A stretch of 64,000 nt of DNA from Luteimonas cucumeris (GTDB lineage: Bacteria; Pseudomonadota; Gammaproteobacteria; Xanthomonadales; Xanthomonadaceae). The stretch is from the NCBI RefSeq assembly GCF_007830035.1, contig NZ_VLKN01000001.1:372001-436000 (forward strand), given 5' to 3'. Below the pieces are notes generated by a model that searched no databases, was not told the origin of the DNA, and was given only the letters and a program-made list of their open reading frames with translations. This document shows, one piece after another, positions 37,123 to 45,586 of the stretch. Position 1 is the first letter of the stretch, and every line of letters starts with the position of its first letter. A program made the position numbers and the translations under genes.

Positions 37123-38079
37123 CTACAGTCGGAGGCGTGCGCGTACCTCTGCCGCCACGCGTGCGGTTTCGCGGAGCGGTTCGACCGGGAACGCAGCGAG
37201 CGTGTCGTCGGCTGCACGGATGCGATCGCGCTGCAGCAGTGCATCGAGAAAGTGGCGCGGCCGACCGCGCGCGCGCGCGGGATCGAGCACGAACACCGGC
37301 GCACGCGTCGCGCAAGCTTCGCTGAGCATGTTCACCGAGTCCGGCGTGCAGACGATGCGGTCGGCCCAGGCAAGCAGACCGGGATAGGGATTGTCTTCGT
37401 CGCCGGCAGTCGCATGCGTGGGCGCGAACCAGCGCAGGCCGGGGATGCCCGCCAGTTGCCGCTGCACCGCATCGCGCCAGACAGCGGACGTGCGCCGCGA
37501 ACTGGTGACCAGCAGGCTGCCGCCTTCGCGGCGCAGGCTGTCGCCCAGCCGCGCGAGTCCGGCGGCGAAGCCGGCATCGTCCTGGCGGACGTTCGCTGTC
37601 GGGCCGCCGATCAGCAGCGAAGTGCGCGGTTGCGGCAGTTGTGCGAAAAGGGCGAAGTCGTCGCGCGCCTGCGCCAGCCACGCATCGTCGACCGGATGCA
37701 GGCTGCCGAGCAGGGTGATGACGTTGTCGCCATGCAGGCGGTCGTGTTCGGGTGCGATCACCAGATCCCAATGGCGCGGATCGATGCGCGGATCGAGGAT
37801 CTGCACGACCCGTGCACCGCGTTCCCGCAGCAGGCGGGTGGCGAGCGCGGCCTGCCGGCCGCAGCCGATCGCCAAGGCCGGCGGCGCCTGCAGTGCGGTA
37901 GCGAACGGATCGCCGAAGGCTTGCGTCGCGCCCGGCAGGCGCCGCGGCGCCGCCCAGCGCCAGGGCGCGCGCGGGCGCAGCAGGTGTTCGCGGCTATCCG
38001 CACAATCCAGCGCCGCAGCCAAGGCCGCCGCCTGGCGGCGATTGCCGGCGTGGCCGTCGCTTAGAATCCATGCATGCAT
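37123..38079 (-). CDS. ELM1/GtrOC1-like (mitochondrial fission ELM1 family) protein
   Basis: 318 residues from the ATG at 38079 (MHAWILSDGHAGNRRQAAAL); the frame is open further upstream through a non-coding-like stretch. The family signature includes SDGHAGNRRQA at the start, AIGCGRQAALATRLLRE, QILDPRIDPRHWDLVIAPEHD and LLGSLHPVD. In the C-terminal half LLIGGPTANVRQ, SLLVTSSRRTSAVW and DRIVCTPDSVNMLSEACAT resemble a GT-B glycosyltransferase-like fold. In bacteria these genes are commonly near LPS genes, and waaA, lpxL and glycosyltransferases lie a few kb away. The reaction is not known. It converges with glnE. Confidence 0.85.
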   Translation of the reverse strand: MHAWILSDGHAGNRRQAAALAAALDCADSREHLLRPRAPWRWAAPRRLPGATQAFGDPFATALQAPPALAIGCGRQAALATRLLRERGARVVQILDPRIDPRHWDLVIAPEHDRLHGDNVITLLGSLHPVDDAWLAQARDDFALFAQLPQPRTSLLIGGPTANVRQDDAGFAAGLARLGDSLRREGGSLLVTSSRRTSAVWRDAVQRQLAGIPGLRWFAPTHATAGDEDNPYPGLLAWADRIVCTPDSVNMLSEACATRAPVFVLDPARARGRPRHFLDALLQRDRIRAADDTLAAFPVEPLRETARVAAEVRARLRL

Positions 38080-38206
38080 TGAATGATCGACGGCGGCCTG
38101 TGCTGGTTCCACGTATGCGACTGATCCGTTCCGGTGGCATGGCTGCCGCTTCACCGGACGGACTCTACACTGCACGCCTTCGCCGGATTCGCGAACAGGA
38201 TTCCTG

Positions 38207-38797
38207 ATGCCCCAAACCTTGACCGATGCCCCGCTCGACCAGCTGTTCCGCCAGGCCCGCACCTACAACGCGTTCTCCGGCGAAGTCAGCGACGACACCC
38301 TGCGCCAGCTCTACGACCTGCTGAAATGGGGTCCGACCACGTCCAACAGCTGCCCGGCGCGGTTCGTGTTCGTGAAATCGGCCGAGGCCAAGGCCAGGCT
38401 CGGTCCGGCGCTGGACGAAGGCAACTACAGGAAGACCATGGCCGCGCCGGCGACGGTGATCGTGGCCTACGACCTGGCCTTCTACGAGAAATTGCCGGTG
38501 CTGTTCCCGCATACCGACGCCAGGTCGTGGTTCGACACCAAGCCCGAAGCCGACCTGACCACGATCGCATTGCGCAACGGCAGCCTGCAGGGCGCCTATC
38601 TGATCCTGGCCGCGCGTGCGCTGGGCCTGGATTGCGGACCGATGTCCGGCTTCGACAACGCCCAGGTCGATGCCGCCTTCTTCGCCGGCACCTCGCTGCG
38701 CTCGAACTTCCTGGTCAACCTCGGCCACGGCGATCCGGGCAGCATCTTCGCGCGCTCGCCGCGGCTGGGATTCGACGAGGTGTGTCGTATCGAGTGA
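38207..38797 (+). CDS. Nitroreductase-family malonic semialdehyde reductase (RutE/HadB-like)
   Basis: 196 residues, matching the RutE branch of FMN nitroreductases. Motifs: [41 protein letters not shown] (FMN-binding N-terminal part), and [29 protein letters not shown] with the C-terminal [12 protein letters not shown]. RutE reduces a toxic pyrimidine-breakdown intermediate in E. coli; no other rut genes are nearby, so a broad reductase role is equally likely. It is followed by an inverted repeat and the yceI gene. Confidence 0.9.
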   Translation: MPQTLTDAPLDQLFRQARTYNAFSGEVSDDTLRQLYDLLKWGPTTSNSCPARFVFVKSAEAKARLGPALDEGNYRKTMAAPATVIVAYDLAFYEKLPVLFPHTDARSWFDTKPEADLTTIALRNGSLQGAYLILAARALGLDCGPMSGFDNAQVDAAFFAGTSLRSNFLVNLGHGDPGSIFARSPRLGFDEVCRIE

Positions 38798-38800
38798 AGC

Positions 38801-38890
38801 GGGGGCTGGGATCTGGGGGCTGGTACAAGCCCAAGCACCCAGCTCGCAGCCCGCAGTTCTTTAGTCCCCAGATCCAAGATCCCAGCCCCC
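38801..38890. repeat. Inverted repeat with 7-bp periodicity before yceI
   Basis: The left arm (38801-38823) and the right arm (38865-38890) share GGGGGCTGGGATCT when one is reversed. The arms are built from heptamers such as CTGGGAT/CTGGGGG and ATCCAAG/ATCCCAG. The layout (about 25-bp arms, about 40-bp centre, in a gap between co-directional genes) is the same as in the TGATTSG elements, but the heptamer differs. Confidence 0.7.
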
Positions 38891-38907
38891 AACAAAAAGG
38901 ACCCGCC

Positions 38908-39498
38908 ATGAAACGCATCCTCCTCGCCGTCGCCCTCACGCTCGCCACCGGTTCCGTCTTCGCCGAAGCCGTCACCTACAAGCTCGATCCCAACCACACC
39001 AACGTGCTGGCCAGCTGGAACCACCTCGGCTTCTCGCACCCGACCGCCCACTTCGGCCAGGTCGAGGGCACGCTGGTATACGACGCCGCCAACGTCGGCG
39101 CTTCCAGCGTGCAGGTCACGCTGCCGCTGGCCGGCCTCAACAGCTTCGTGCCGGACTTCGACGAGCACCTGCGCAGCGCCGATTTCTTCGATGCGGCCAA
39201 GTACCCGAACATCACCTTCAAGAGCACCAAGGTCGAAGCCGCGGGTGCGGGCAAGCTGAAGGTCACCGGCGACCTGACCGTGAAGGACCAGACCAAGCCG
39301 GCGGTGCTGGACGTGACCCTCAACAAGGCCGCGGACCACCCGATGGCCAAGCGTGCGGCGGTCGGTTTCGACGCGACCACCACGCTCAAGCGCACCGATT
39401 TCGGCGTCGGCAACTACGTGCCCAACGTCAGCGACGAGGTCCAGCTGCGGATCACCACCGAGGCGCTGGTGCCCAAGGCCGGCGCCGACAAGAAGTAA
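38908..39498 (+). CDS. YceI family periplasmic protein
   Basis: 196 residues with a signal peptide (MKRILLAVALTLATGSVFAE, cut after FA at about 19). The mature part is a YceI lipocalin-like barrel: TYKLDPNHTNVLASWNHLGF, FGQVEGTLVYD, FVPDFDEHLRSADFFDAAKYP and ITFKSTKVE. YceI proteins bind polyisoprenoid or other amphiphilic ligands; the ligand here is unknown. AAAAAGGA precedes the ATG. Next to a pirin gene. Confidence 0.93.
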   Translation: MKRILLAVALTLATGSVFAEAVTYKLDPNHTNVLASWNHLGFSHPTAHFGQVEGTLVYDAANVGASSVQVTLPLAGLNSFVPDFDEHLRSADFFDAAKYPNITFKSTKVEAAGAGKLKVTGDLTVKDQTKPAVLDVTLNKAADHPMAKRAAVGFDATTTLKRTDFGVGNYVPNVSDEVQLRITTEALVPKAGADKK

Positions 39499-39552
39499 GC
39501 AACCATCGCGCCGCCGCGCCCGCGCGGTGCGGCGGCGATTGCGGAGACCGTC

Positions 39553-40308
39553 ATGCGTATCCTGCGTTCCGCGTCCGAGCGGGGCCGCGTCGATGTCGGC
39601 TGGCTCGACAGCCGGCACACGTTCTCGTTCGGGCATTACCACGACCCGCAATGGATGGGCTTCGGCCCGTTGCGCGTGATCAACGAGGATCGCGTCGCAC
39701 CGGGCGGCGGCTTCGCGCCGCATCGCCACGCCAACATGGAAATCCTCAGTTACGTGCTGTCGGGCGCGCTGGCGCATCGCGACAGCGCATCGGATGTCCT
39801 TCGATCCTTCGACAAGCTCAGGATGAGCGGAGCTCAGGATGAGCGGGTTTTGCGGCCGGGCGAACTGCAGTGGATGAGCGCCGGCCACGGCATCGAGCAC
39901 AGCGAGTTCAATGCTTCCGACAGCGAGCCGGTGCATTTCCTGCAGATCTGGATCCAGCCCGATCGCGTCAACGCGCCGCCGGCCTATGCGCAGCGCGCGT
40001 TCGATCCGCAGGCGCGGCGCGGCCGCTGGGGCGTGCTGGCATCGCCGGACGGCGCCGACGGCAGCCTCGCGATCCGGCAACAGGCGTGGCTGCGCGCGGT
40101 GCAGTTGGGTCTGGGCGAAACGGCAGCGTGGACCCTGCAGCCCGGGCGTCGTTACTGGCTGCATCTGGCGCGTGGCGCGATCGACATCGGCGGCCAGTCG
40201 CTGGCGGCGGGCGATGCGCTCGGCATCCACGAAGAATCGGGCGAATTGCAGATCACTGGCGCCGACGACGAAGTGGCCGATGTGCTGCTGTTCGACCTGC
40301 CTGCGTAG
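39553..40308 (+). CDS. Pirin family protein (YhhW-like, putative quercetin dioxygenase) with repeat-encoded loop
   Basis: 251 residues, bicupin fold. The N-terminal cupin has the metal ligands H57 and H59 (FAPHRHANMEI) and H116 and E118 in GHGIEHSEFN, so it is likely active as a metal dioxygenase-type protein. Residues 81-98 (DVLRSFDKLRMSGAQDER) are an extra loop encoded by a short palindromic repeat and its partial duplicate; the frame is preserved. The loop lies between two cupin strands after ALAHRDS. The C-terminal cupin (RRYWLHLARGAIDIGGQSL) lacks ligands, as usual. In the family, pirins act as quercetinases or regulators; the substrate is unknown. Confidence 0.9.
   Translation: MRILRSASERGRVDVGWLDSRHTFSFGHYHDPQWMGFGPLRVINEDRVAPGGGFAPHRHANMEILSYVLSGALAHRDSASDVLRSFDKLRMSGAQDERVLRPGELQWMSAGHGIEHSEFNASDSEPVHFLQIWIQPDRVNAPPAYAQRAFDPQARRGRWGVLASPDGADGSLAIRQQAWLRAVQLGLGETAAWTLQPGRRYWLHLARGAIDIGGQSLAAGDALGIHEESGELQITGADDEVADVLLFDLPA
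39795..39847 (+). repeat. Short palindromic repeat inserted in the pirin gene
   Basis: GTCCTTCGATCCTTCGACAA then GCTCAGGATGAGCGG and a second partial AGCTCAGGATGAGCGGG. It is the same repeat as in prmA (reverse orientation) and at 55251-55324, here with both ends partly duplicated. It is translated in frame. Confidence 0.85.
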
Positions 40309-40414
40309 ACACATACCCCGCTGCGCCGAAGGCCATGGGCATCGCGCTGGACGACCTCGCGGGCCGTGGCCGGCAACGCGGTAAACTGCGCGCATCGCTC
40401 AACCGGCCGCAGCC

Positions 40415-40615
40415 ATGTCCGATCCGACCACCGCCTCATCGCCCGCCAACGCCCAGAAGCGTTACGAGGTGCATCGCAGCGACCTGCCGCTGAGCTGCCC
40501 GTTGCCGTCGATGGCGCTGTGGAACTCGCATCCGCGCGTGTACCTGGCGATCGAGGACGAAGGCGGCGAATCGCAATGCCCGTATTGCGGGGCGCATTTC
40601 GTCCTGGTCGACTGA
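40415..40615 (+). CDS. Small zinc-finger domain-containing protein (zf-CHCC type)
   Basis: 66 residues. Four zinc ligands in CHCC order are visible: C28 (SCPLPSM), H39 (WNSHPRVYL), C55 and C58 (CPYCGAHFVL). This matches the zf-CHCC family, related to the zinc subunit of respiratory complex I. It is a small cytoplasmic protein of unknown role; in proteobacteria the gene is often next to LPS glycosyltransferase genes, as here (31 bp before the GT4 gene). Confidence 0.9.
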   Translation: MSDPTTASSPANAQKRYEVHRSDLPLSCPLPSMALWNSHPRVYLAIEDEGGESQCPYCGAHFVLVD

Positions 40616-40646
40616 GCCGTCGGGCCGCGGCGCCGATTGCGACGGC

Positions 40647-41798
40647 ATGGGCCGCGCGCTGACTGTCGTGCAACTGCTGCCCGCGCTCGAATCGGGCGGG
40701 GTGGAGCGATCCACGATCGAGATCGCCGATGCGCTGGTGCGCGAAGGCCATCGCGCCATCGTCGTTTCCGCTGGCGGGCGGCTGCTGCCGGCACTGCGCG
40801 CCACCGGCACCGAGCATGTCGAACTGGACATTGGCCGCAAGTCGCTGCTGACGCTGCGCCATGTCGCGACACTGCGTGCCTTGCTGCTCGAAGCCGGTGC
40901 CGACATCGTGCATGCGCGTTCGCGATTGCCGGCATGGATCGGCTGGCACGCGCTGCGCGGATGGCCGTCCGGGCCGCGCCCGCATTTCGTCACCACCGTG
41001 CACGGACTTAATTCGCCTTCGCGATACAGCGCGATCATGACCCGCGGCGAGTGTGTAATCTGCGTGTCGCGGACCGTGCGCGATTACGTGCTGAAGCGCT
41101 ACCCGCGAACTGACAGTGACCGGCTGCGGGTCATTCCGCGCGGGATCGACCCGGCACAGTTTCCGCCTGCGCCGTCGCCGGATCGTGCCGCGCGCGACGC
41201 GATCGCGGCCCTGTATCCGCAACTCGATGGCGACGGTCCGCTGCTGCTTCTGCCGGGCCGCGGCACGCGCCTGAAAGGCCACGCCGATGCCGTGGCGCTG
41301 CTGTCGCAACTGCGCGGCACCGGCAGCGATGCGCGGCTGTGGATGCCCGGCGCGCGCGAAGCCGGGCGCGAACGCTACGTCGCCGAGCTGGAGCGCGAGG
41401 CGGCGCAGGCCGGCATTGCCGATGCCGTGGCGATCACGCCGCCAACGTCAGGCATCGCCCAGGCGTATGCGGCCAGCGACCTGGTGCTGCAGCTTTCGCG
41501 CAACCCCGAGGCGTTCGGGCGCACCGTGATCGAGGCGCTGTCGGTCGGCCGTCCCGTGCTGGGCTGGGCACATGGCGGCGTCGGCGAGTTGTTGCGCGAA
41601 CTGCAACCGCAGGGCGCCGTGGCCCCGTTCGAACTTGCCGCGTTGTCCGCGGCCGCGCGCGCGATGCTCGCGCAACCGCCGCCGGCAACCGTTACGATGC
41701 CCGCCTACACGTTGCAGGCGATGCAGGCTGCAACCCTGGCCTGCTACCGGGAACTCGCCGATCCGCAACATGACCGCTTCGACCCGCTCCCTGGATAA
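40647..41798 (+). CDS. Glycosyltransferase family 4 (LPS core/surface glycan)
   Basis: 383 residues, GT-B fold. The N-terminal part shows VVQLLPALESGGVERSTIEI and VVSAGGRLLPALRATGTEH. The C-terminal nucleotide-sugar half shows LLLPGRGTRLKGHADAVALL and the donor-binding NPEAFGRTVIEALSVGRPVLGWAHGG. It transfers a sugar to an LPS or glycan precursor; donor and acceptor cannot be read. Its last 29 nt overlap the O-antigen-ligase-like gene, so the next two genes are co-translated. Confidence 0.93.
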   Translation: MGRALTVVQLLPALESGGVERSTIEIADALVREGHRAIVVSAGGRLLPALRATGTEHVELDIGRKSLLTLRHVATLRALLLEAGADIVHARSRLPAWIGWHALRGWPSGPRPHFVTTVHGLNSPSRYSAIMTRGECVICVSRTVRDYVLKRYPRTDSDRLRVIPRGIDPAQFPPAPSPDRAARDAIAALYPQLDGDGPLLLLPGRGTRLKGHADAVALLSQLRGTGSDARLWMPGAREAGRERYVAELEREAAQAGIADAVAITPPTSGIAQAYAASDLVLQLSRNPEAFGRTVIEALSVGRPVLGWAHGGVGELLRELQPQGAVAPFELAALSAAARAMLAQPPPATVTMPAYTLQAMQAATLACYRELADPQHDRFDPLPG

Positions 41799-43074
41799 CG
41801 CACCCGGCTGGCGCTGGGCACCCGCCTGGGTGCTGGCGTTCGTGGCCTTGTGGCCGGCGCCGGGCTACGCCGAAGCGGTGATGGTGCTCGGCGCGCTGGC
41901 CGCGATCATCCGGCTGCTGCTGGCGCGCTTCCGTGGCACCGCGGCGCTGCTGAGCGGCCCGACCTGGGCGCTGACCAGCGTGCTGTTCTTCGCCTACTGG
42001 ATGCCGGAAGCGGTATCCGCGCTCGACGCGCTCGACCGGGGCCGTGCCCTGCGCGAGGCGCTGGTCGACCTGCGTTACCTGCCGTTCCTGTGGCTGGCCG
42101 CCGCCGCGGCCGGCGATACGCGCGGGCGCCGCATCACGTTCGGCGGCTTGGCGATCATCGTCGCGATCTGGACGCTGGACGCGCTGCTGCAGGCGCTGAC
42201 CGGCACCAGCCCGCTGTTCTGGGGCATCGATGCGATCAAGCAGGCGATCAGCGGCGACACCATGTGCCCGGCTGGCGCGAGCAGCGCCGCCGACCGGCTC
42301 AGCGGCGTGCTGGGGCCTTGCAACCTCAAGCTTGGCATCGTGCTGGCCAGCCTGTCGCCGTTCCTCTTGTACGCCGCCGGCCGGCGCTTCGCGTTCGTCG
42401 GCTGGCTGGTGGCCGCGACCGCCGTGGGCATCGTGGTGGTGCTGGCCGGCGCGCGCGCGTCGTGGATCACCTACGCGCTGGTGCTGGTGTTCTCGGGCTG
42501 GCACCTGTTCGGCTGGAAGCGGCTGCTGGCGGTGTCCGCTTTCGGCGCGGTGCTGCTGGTCACGCTGACGCTGAGTTCGCCACAGGTGCGTGGGCGCATC
42601 GACCGCACCACGCAGGCCATGGCCGCGGACGATGGCAGCATCGATACCGCGCTGTCCGGACGCGGACGCATCTGGAGCGCCGCGATCTGCATGGTGTCCG
42701 CGCATCCGGTCAACGGCGTCGGTGCACGTGGTTTCCGTGAAGCGTTCCCGGATTGCGATCCACGCGCCGGACAGTCGCCAGCCTGGGGCGTGGGCCCGGC
42801 ATTGCATGCGCACCAGATCGTGCTGGAAATCCTCAGCGAAACCGGCGTGATCGGCCTGCTGCTGTGGCTGGCCGGCGCGGCGATGGCCTGGCATGCATGG
42901 CGCTATGCGGATGCGGCATCGCGCGAACGGGCGCGGCCGGCGATGCTGGCCTTGTGCGTCACCGTGTTTCCGCTCAACACGCACCTGGCGTTCTATTCCA
43001 CGTTCTGGGGCGGGTTGACTCTGCTGTTGGTGGCGCTGTATGCCGGCAGCCTGCTGGCGCGCAACGGCCGATGA
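41770..43074 (+). CDS. O-antigen ligase/polymerase family membrane protein
   Basis: 434 residues from the ATG at 41770, inside the end of the GT4 gene. Ten or more membrane helices are seen, with a large periplasmic loop near the C terminus containing SGRGRIWSAAICMVSAHPVNGVGARGF and ALHAHQIVLEILSETGVIGLLLW; the HAHQ region is the conserved Wzy_C/WaaL motif. WaaL ligases attach O-antigen or other glycans to lipid A-core. The stop overlaps the next start (ATGA at 43071-43074). WaaL and Wzy-type polymerases cannot be told apart here. Confidence 0.9.
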   Translation: MTASTRSLDNAPGWRWAPAWVLAFVALWPAPGYAEAVMVLGALAAIIRLLLARFRGTAALLSGPTWALTSVLFFAYWMPEAVSALDALDRGRALREALVDLRYLPFLWLAAAAAGDTRGRRITFGGLAIIVAIWTLDALLQALTGTSPLFWGIDAIKQAISGDTMCPAGASSAADRLSGVLGPCNLKLGIVLASLSPFLLYAAGRRFAFVGWLVAATAVGIVVVLAGARASWITYALVLVFSGWHLFGWKRLLAVSAFGAVLLVTLTLSSPQVRGRIDRTTQAMAADDGSIDTALSGRGRIWSAAICMVSAHPVNGVGARGFREAFPDCDPRAGQSPAWGVGPALHAHQIVLEILSETGVIGLLLWLAGAAMAWHAWRYADAASRERARPAMLALCVTVFPLNTHLAFYSTFWGGLTLLLVALYAGSLLARNGR

Positions 43075-43841
43075 GCGAGGCGGCCGCGCGCGTGCCGCTG
43101 TCGGCGGTGGTGACCACCTACAACAACGCGGCGACGCTGGAACGTTGCCTGGCCAGCCTGGCATTCTGCGACGAGATCGTGGTACTCGATTCGGATTCCA
43201 CCGATGCCACGCGCGCGATCGCGCAACGTTTCGGCGCACGCGTCGATATCGAGCCGTTCAAGGGTTACGGGCCGCAGAAGCAGTCGGCGATCGATCGCGC
43301 GCACCACGACTGGGTGCTGCTGCTGGACGCCGACGAACACCTGAGCGAGGCCGGACGCATCGCGATCGAACATGAGTTGCGCGCGCCGCGCGCCGATGGC
43401 TACCGCCTGCCACGCCAGGAATGGCTGTTCTGGCGCTGGTCGCATCCCGGCACGCGTGGCAACTGGCAGCTGCGCCTGTTCCGGCGATCGTGCGGGCGCA
43501 TGAACGAGGTGCCGGTGCATGCCGCTCCGGAAATCGAAGGCCGTGCGATCGATCTCGACGCGCCGTTCCTGCATTACGGCGAGCCGCGCCTGCAGGACCG
43601 GGTCGACAAGATCAATCGTTATTCCAGCGGCCTGGTCGAATACAAGCGCGCGCGCCGGCCGGCCCTGCTGGGCCTGCGCCTGCTGCTGTACCCGCCGCTG
43701 GCCTTCGCCAAGCTGTATTTCGGCAAGCGTTATTTTCTCAACGGCTGGGCCGGTTATTTCGCTGCGCGCACGCAGGCGTTCTATGCGTTCCTGAAGTACG
43801 CCAAGCTTTATGAGGCGGGGCGGAAGCGCGAAGACTTGTAG
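43071..43841 (+). CDS. Glycosyltransferase family 2 (WaaE/KdtX-like)
   Basis: 256 residues, GT-A fold. AVVTTYNNAATLERCLASL starts the nucleotide-binding half, with DSDSTDAT (40-47) and the metal-binding LLLDADEH (D86, D88). YGPQKQSAIDRA and the C-terminal HYGEPRLQDRVDKINRYSSG are typical of the WaaE/KdtX group, which adds a sugar to the LPS inner core. A membrane-proximal hydrophobic helix occurs near RLLLYPPLAFAKLYF. Last gene of the GT4-ligase-GT2 operon. Confidence 0.93.
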   Translation: MSEAAARVPLSAVVTTYNNAATLERCLASLAFCDEIVVLDSDSTDATRAIAQRFGARVDIEPFKGYGPQKQSAIDRAHHDWVLLLDADEHLSEAGRIAIEHELRAPRADGYRLPRQEWLFWRWSHPGTRGNWQLRLFRRSCGRMNEVPVHAAPEIEGRAIDLDAPFLHYGEPRLQDRVDKINRYSSGLVEYKRARRPALLGLRLLLYPPLAFAKLYFGKRYFLNGWAGYFAARTQAFYAFLKYAKLYEAGRKREDL

Positions 43842-43896
43842 AGAGTTGAGCTTGCGCTGCTGCTCCGCTTTTCGCTATGCCTCGCTTTACTCTTGG

Positions 43897-43951
43897 CCCT
43901 TGCTTGGCCCTTGCTTGGCCCTTGCTTGGCCCTTGCTTGGCCCTTGCTTGG
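43897..43951. repeat. Five perfect 11-bp tandem repeats
   Basis: CCCTTGCTTGG is repeated five times without a mismatch, preceded by a partial CTTGG. It lies 55 bp after the GT2 stop. Followed by a GTCATCCCCGCGAGGGATCC-type repeat. Non-coding. Confidence 0.95.
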
Positions 43952-44032
43952 CCGTCATCCCCGCGAGGGATCCAGTGACTTTGCTTTCCCGTGGAGCGGA
44001 GAGCTTGCTCGCTGTTCTTTCAGTAAAGAGCA

Positions 44033-44534
44033 AAGCTTCCGCCCGCTGCGCGTGCGGGTCACTTTCTTTTGCTGACCCAAAAGTAAGTAACCAAAGAAAA
44101 GGGTCTTCCCCGATCAGAGCTAACGTTGCGATTGGTAGTCCTCGGGGATTTTCCGACTCGCCATCCATGGCTCGGTCGGAAAACGGCGGCCATCCATGGC
44201 CGCCGCCCTCCGGGTCTATGGGGCGGCTCGGATTGCAGGTAGTTCGTGTCAACAGCCAATAGCCAACAGCAGCAAGAGCGACAACAGCAAAGGTCAAAGC
44301 AATTGGCCGGCTGAAGGACCAGCAAGCGCTGCAATCAAATTTCAAGAGAGACTAAGAATCTCGGCAGCGACGAAAGGTACTTTGTGCTTGTACTGCCGCG
44401 TGCGACATCTGCCAAGCCGGCTTCGTGCCCTTTCTTTTACTCAGGGCTTACGCCCTTCGCCCTTCGGGCCGGCTGCGCCGTTCGCGCCTGCGGCGCAGTG
44501 GTTACTTTCTTTGGGCCAGCAAAGAAAGTGACCC
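44033..44534. repeat. Large intergenic repeat, copy A
   Basis: The 771-bp gap 43842-44612 has no credible gene. This unit starts CTTCCGCCCGCTGCGCGTGC and ends in the hairpin around ACTTTCTTTGGGCCAGCAAA. It contains a first hairpin (GGTCACTTTCTTTTG / CAAAAGTAAGTAACC), a perfect 10-bp palindromic stem (CGGCGGCCAT/ATGGCCGCCG), and a final hairpin. Copy B at 54776-55205 matches over most of its length, with A having about 70 extra bases near its right end. Short frames in both copies share peptides (DRGRPFSLVT, VSKRK), a repeat by-product. Confidence 0.85.
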
Positions 44535-44566
44535 GTGTGCTTCAGCGCACGGAAGCTCTTGATCTT
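44521..44566 (-). repeat. 46-bp inverted repeat, left copy
   Basis: These 46 bases are the exact reverse complement of 47027-47072 (starting AAGATCAAGAGCTTCCGTGC on that side). The pair brackets the lpxL-like and waaA genes (2460 bp between). It is the right end of repeat copy A. Confidence 0.95.
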
Positions 44567-44612
44567 GCTACAAGACGGCACGAAGCCGGCAAGGTGAACG
44601 GACAACGCGGAA

Positions 44613-45539
44613 TCAGCCCGGCGGCCTGGCATACATCGAAGCACGCCCATCCGGCTGCCGCTTGAAGCGCCTATGGATCCACAGATACTGCGACGGCGCC
44701 TGGCGCACCATCTGTTCGATCGCGGTGTTGACCCGAGTGCAGTCGGCGACAATGTCCTGCGTCGGAAAATCCGGCAGCGGATCGCCGACGCGCAGCAGGT
44801 AGCGCCCGCCTTCGCGGCGATGGAAGAACGGCACCACTGCGCAGCCGGTCAGTCGCGCCAGCTGGTGGGTAGCGGTGATGGTCGATGCCGGCACGCCGAA
44901 GAACGGCGCGAACACGGTGTCCTTGCCGCGCATGTCCTGGTCCGGCGCGTACCACAGGAAGCCGCCGCGCTTGAGGTGGCGGATCGCGCCGCGCAGTTCG
45001 TCGTTGGCGAACATCGCGCTGGCATAACGCAGGCGGCCGCGCTTGACTGCCCACTCGAACACCGGATTGCGGTGGCGACGGTACATGCCGGCCAGCGAGA
45101 CGTGGTCGCAAAGCAGGCGGCCGCAGGTTTCCAGGGTCATGAAGTGGCCCGAGATCAGCAGCACGCCGCGGCCCTGCGCCTGCAGGGCGGCGAGTTTGTC
45201 CAGGCCTTCAATGTCGACGTCGCGACGCAGCGTGGCGACCGAGCCCCACCAGGCACGCGCGAATTCGAACAGGCCGATGCCCAGGTCGTCGAAACTCTGG
45301 CGCAGCAACTGCGCGCGTCCGGCTTCGGACAGTTCCGGCAGGCACAGCGCGAGGTTGGTCTGCGCGGCGTTGCGCCGGTCCGGCGCGAGCCGCAGCGCCA
45401 GCCTGCCGATACCACGGCCGAGTCCGCGTTGCAGCGTCCACGGCAGGTGCGCGGCCAGCCAGATCGCGCCCAATGCCAGCCACATCGGCCAGTGGCGTGG
45501 CGACAGTGGCGCCGGGCCGGCGGGGGAATCGGAAGACAT
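44613..45539 (-). CDS. LpxL/HtrB-type lipid A lauroyl acyltransferase family protein
   Basis: 308 residues. One N-terminal membrane helix (about 18-35) and the acyltransferase motif GHFMTLE (H132-x4-E137) are clear. Other family parts: RRNAAQTNLALCLPEL, MYRRHRNPVFEWAVKRGR, GGFLWYAPDQDMRGKDTVFAPFFG and SQYLWIHRRFKRQPDGR near the C terminus. It adds a secondary acyl chain to Kdo2-lipid IVA at the inner membrane. It is divergent from waaA (47 bp between starts), which makes its acceptor substrate, a sensible functional pairing. Confidence 0.93.
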   Translation of the reverse strand: MSSDSPAGPAPLSPRHWPMWLALGAIWLAAHLPWTLQRGLGRGIGRLALRLAPDRRNAAQTNLALCLPELSEAGRAQLLRQSFDDLGIGLFEFARAWWGSVATLRRDVDIEGLDKLAALQAQGRGVLLISGHFMTLETCGRLLCDHVSLAGMYRRHRNPVFEWAVKRGRLRYASAMFANDELRGAIRHLKRGGFLWYAPDQDMRGKDTVFAPFFGVPASTITATHQLARLTGCAVVPFFHRREGGRYLLRVGDPLPDFPTQDIVADCTRVNTAIEQMVRQAPSQYLWIHRRFKRQPDGRASMYARPPG

Positions 45540-45586
45540 GCATCGATTCTAGCCAACAATGCGCGCCGCTTCGCTATGCTGGCGGC

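Noticed and set aside
44059..44334. 91-codon frame in repeat copy A and its 88-codon counterpart at 54802-55068
   Set aside because: Both end in similar peptides (DRGRPFSLVT, VSKRK), but the similarity is just the shared repeat DNA, the middles are out of phase with each other, and no ribosome-binding site is present.
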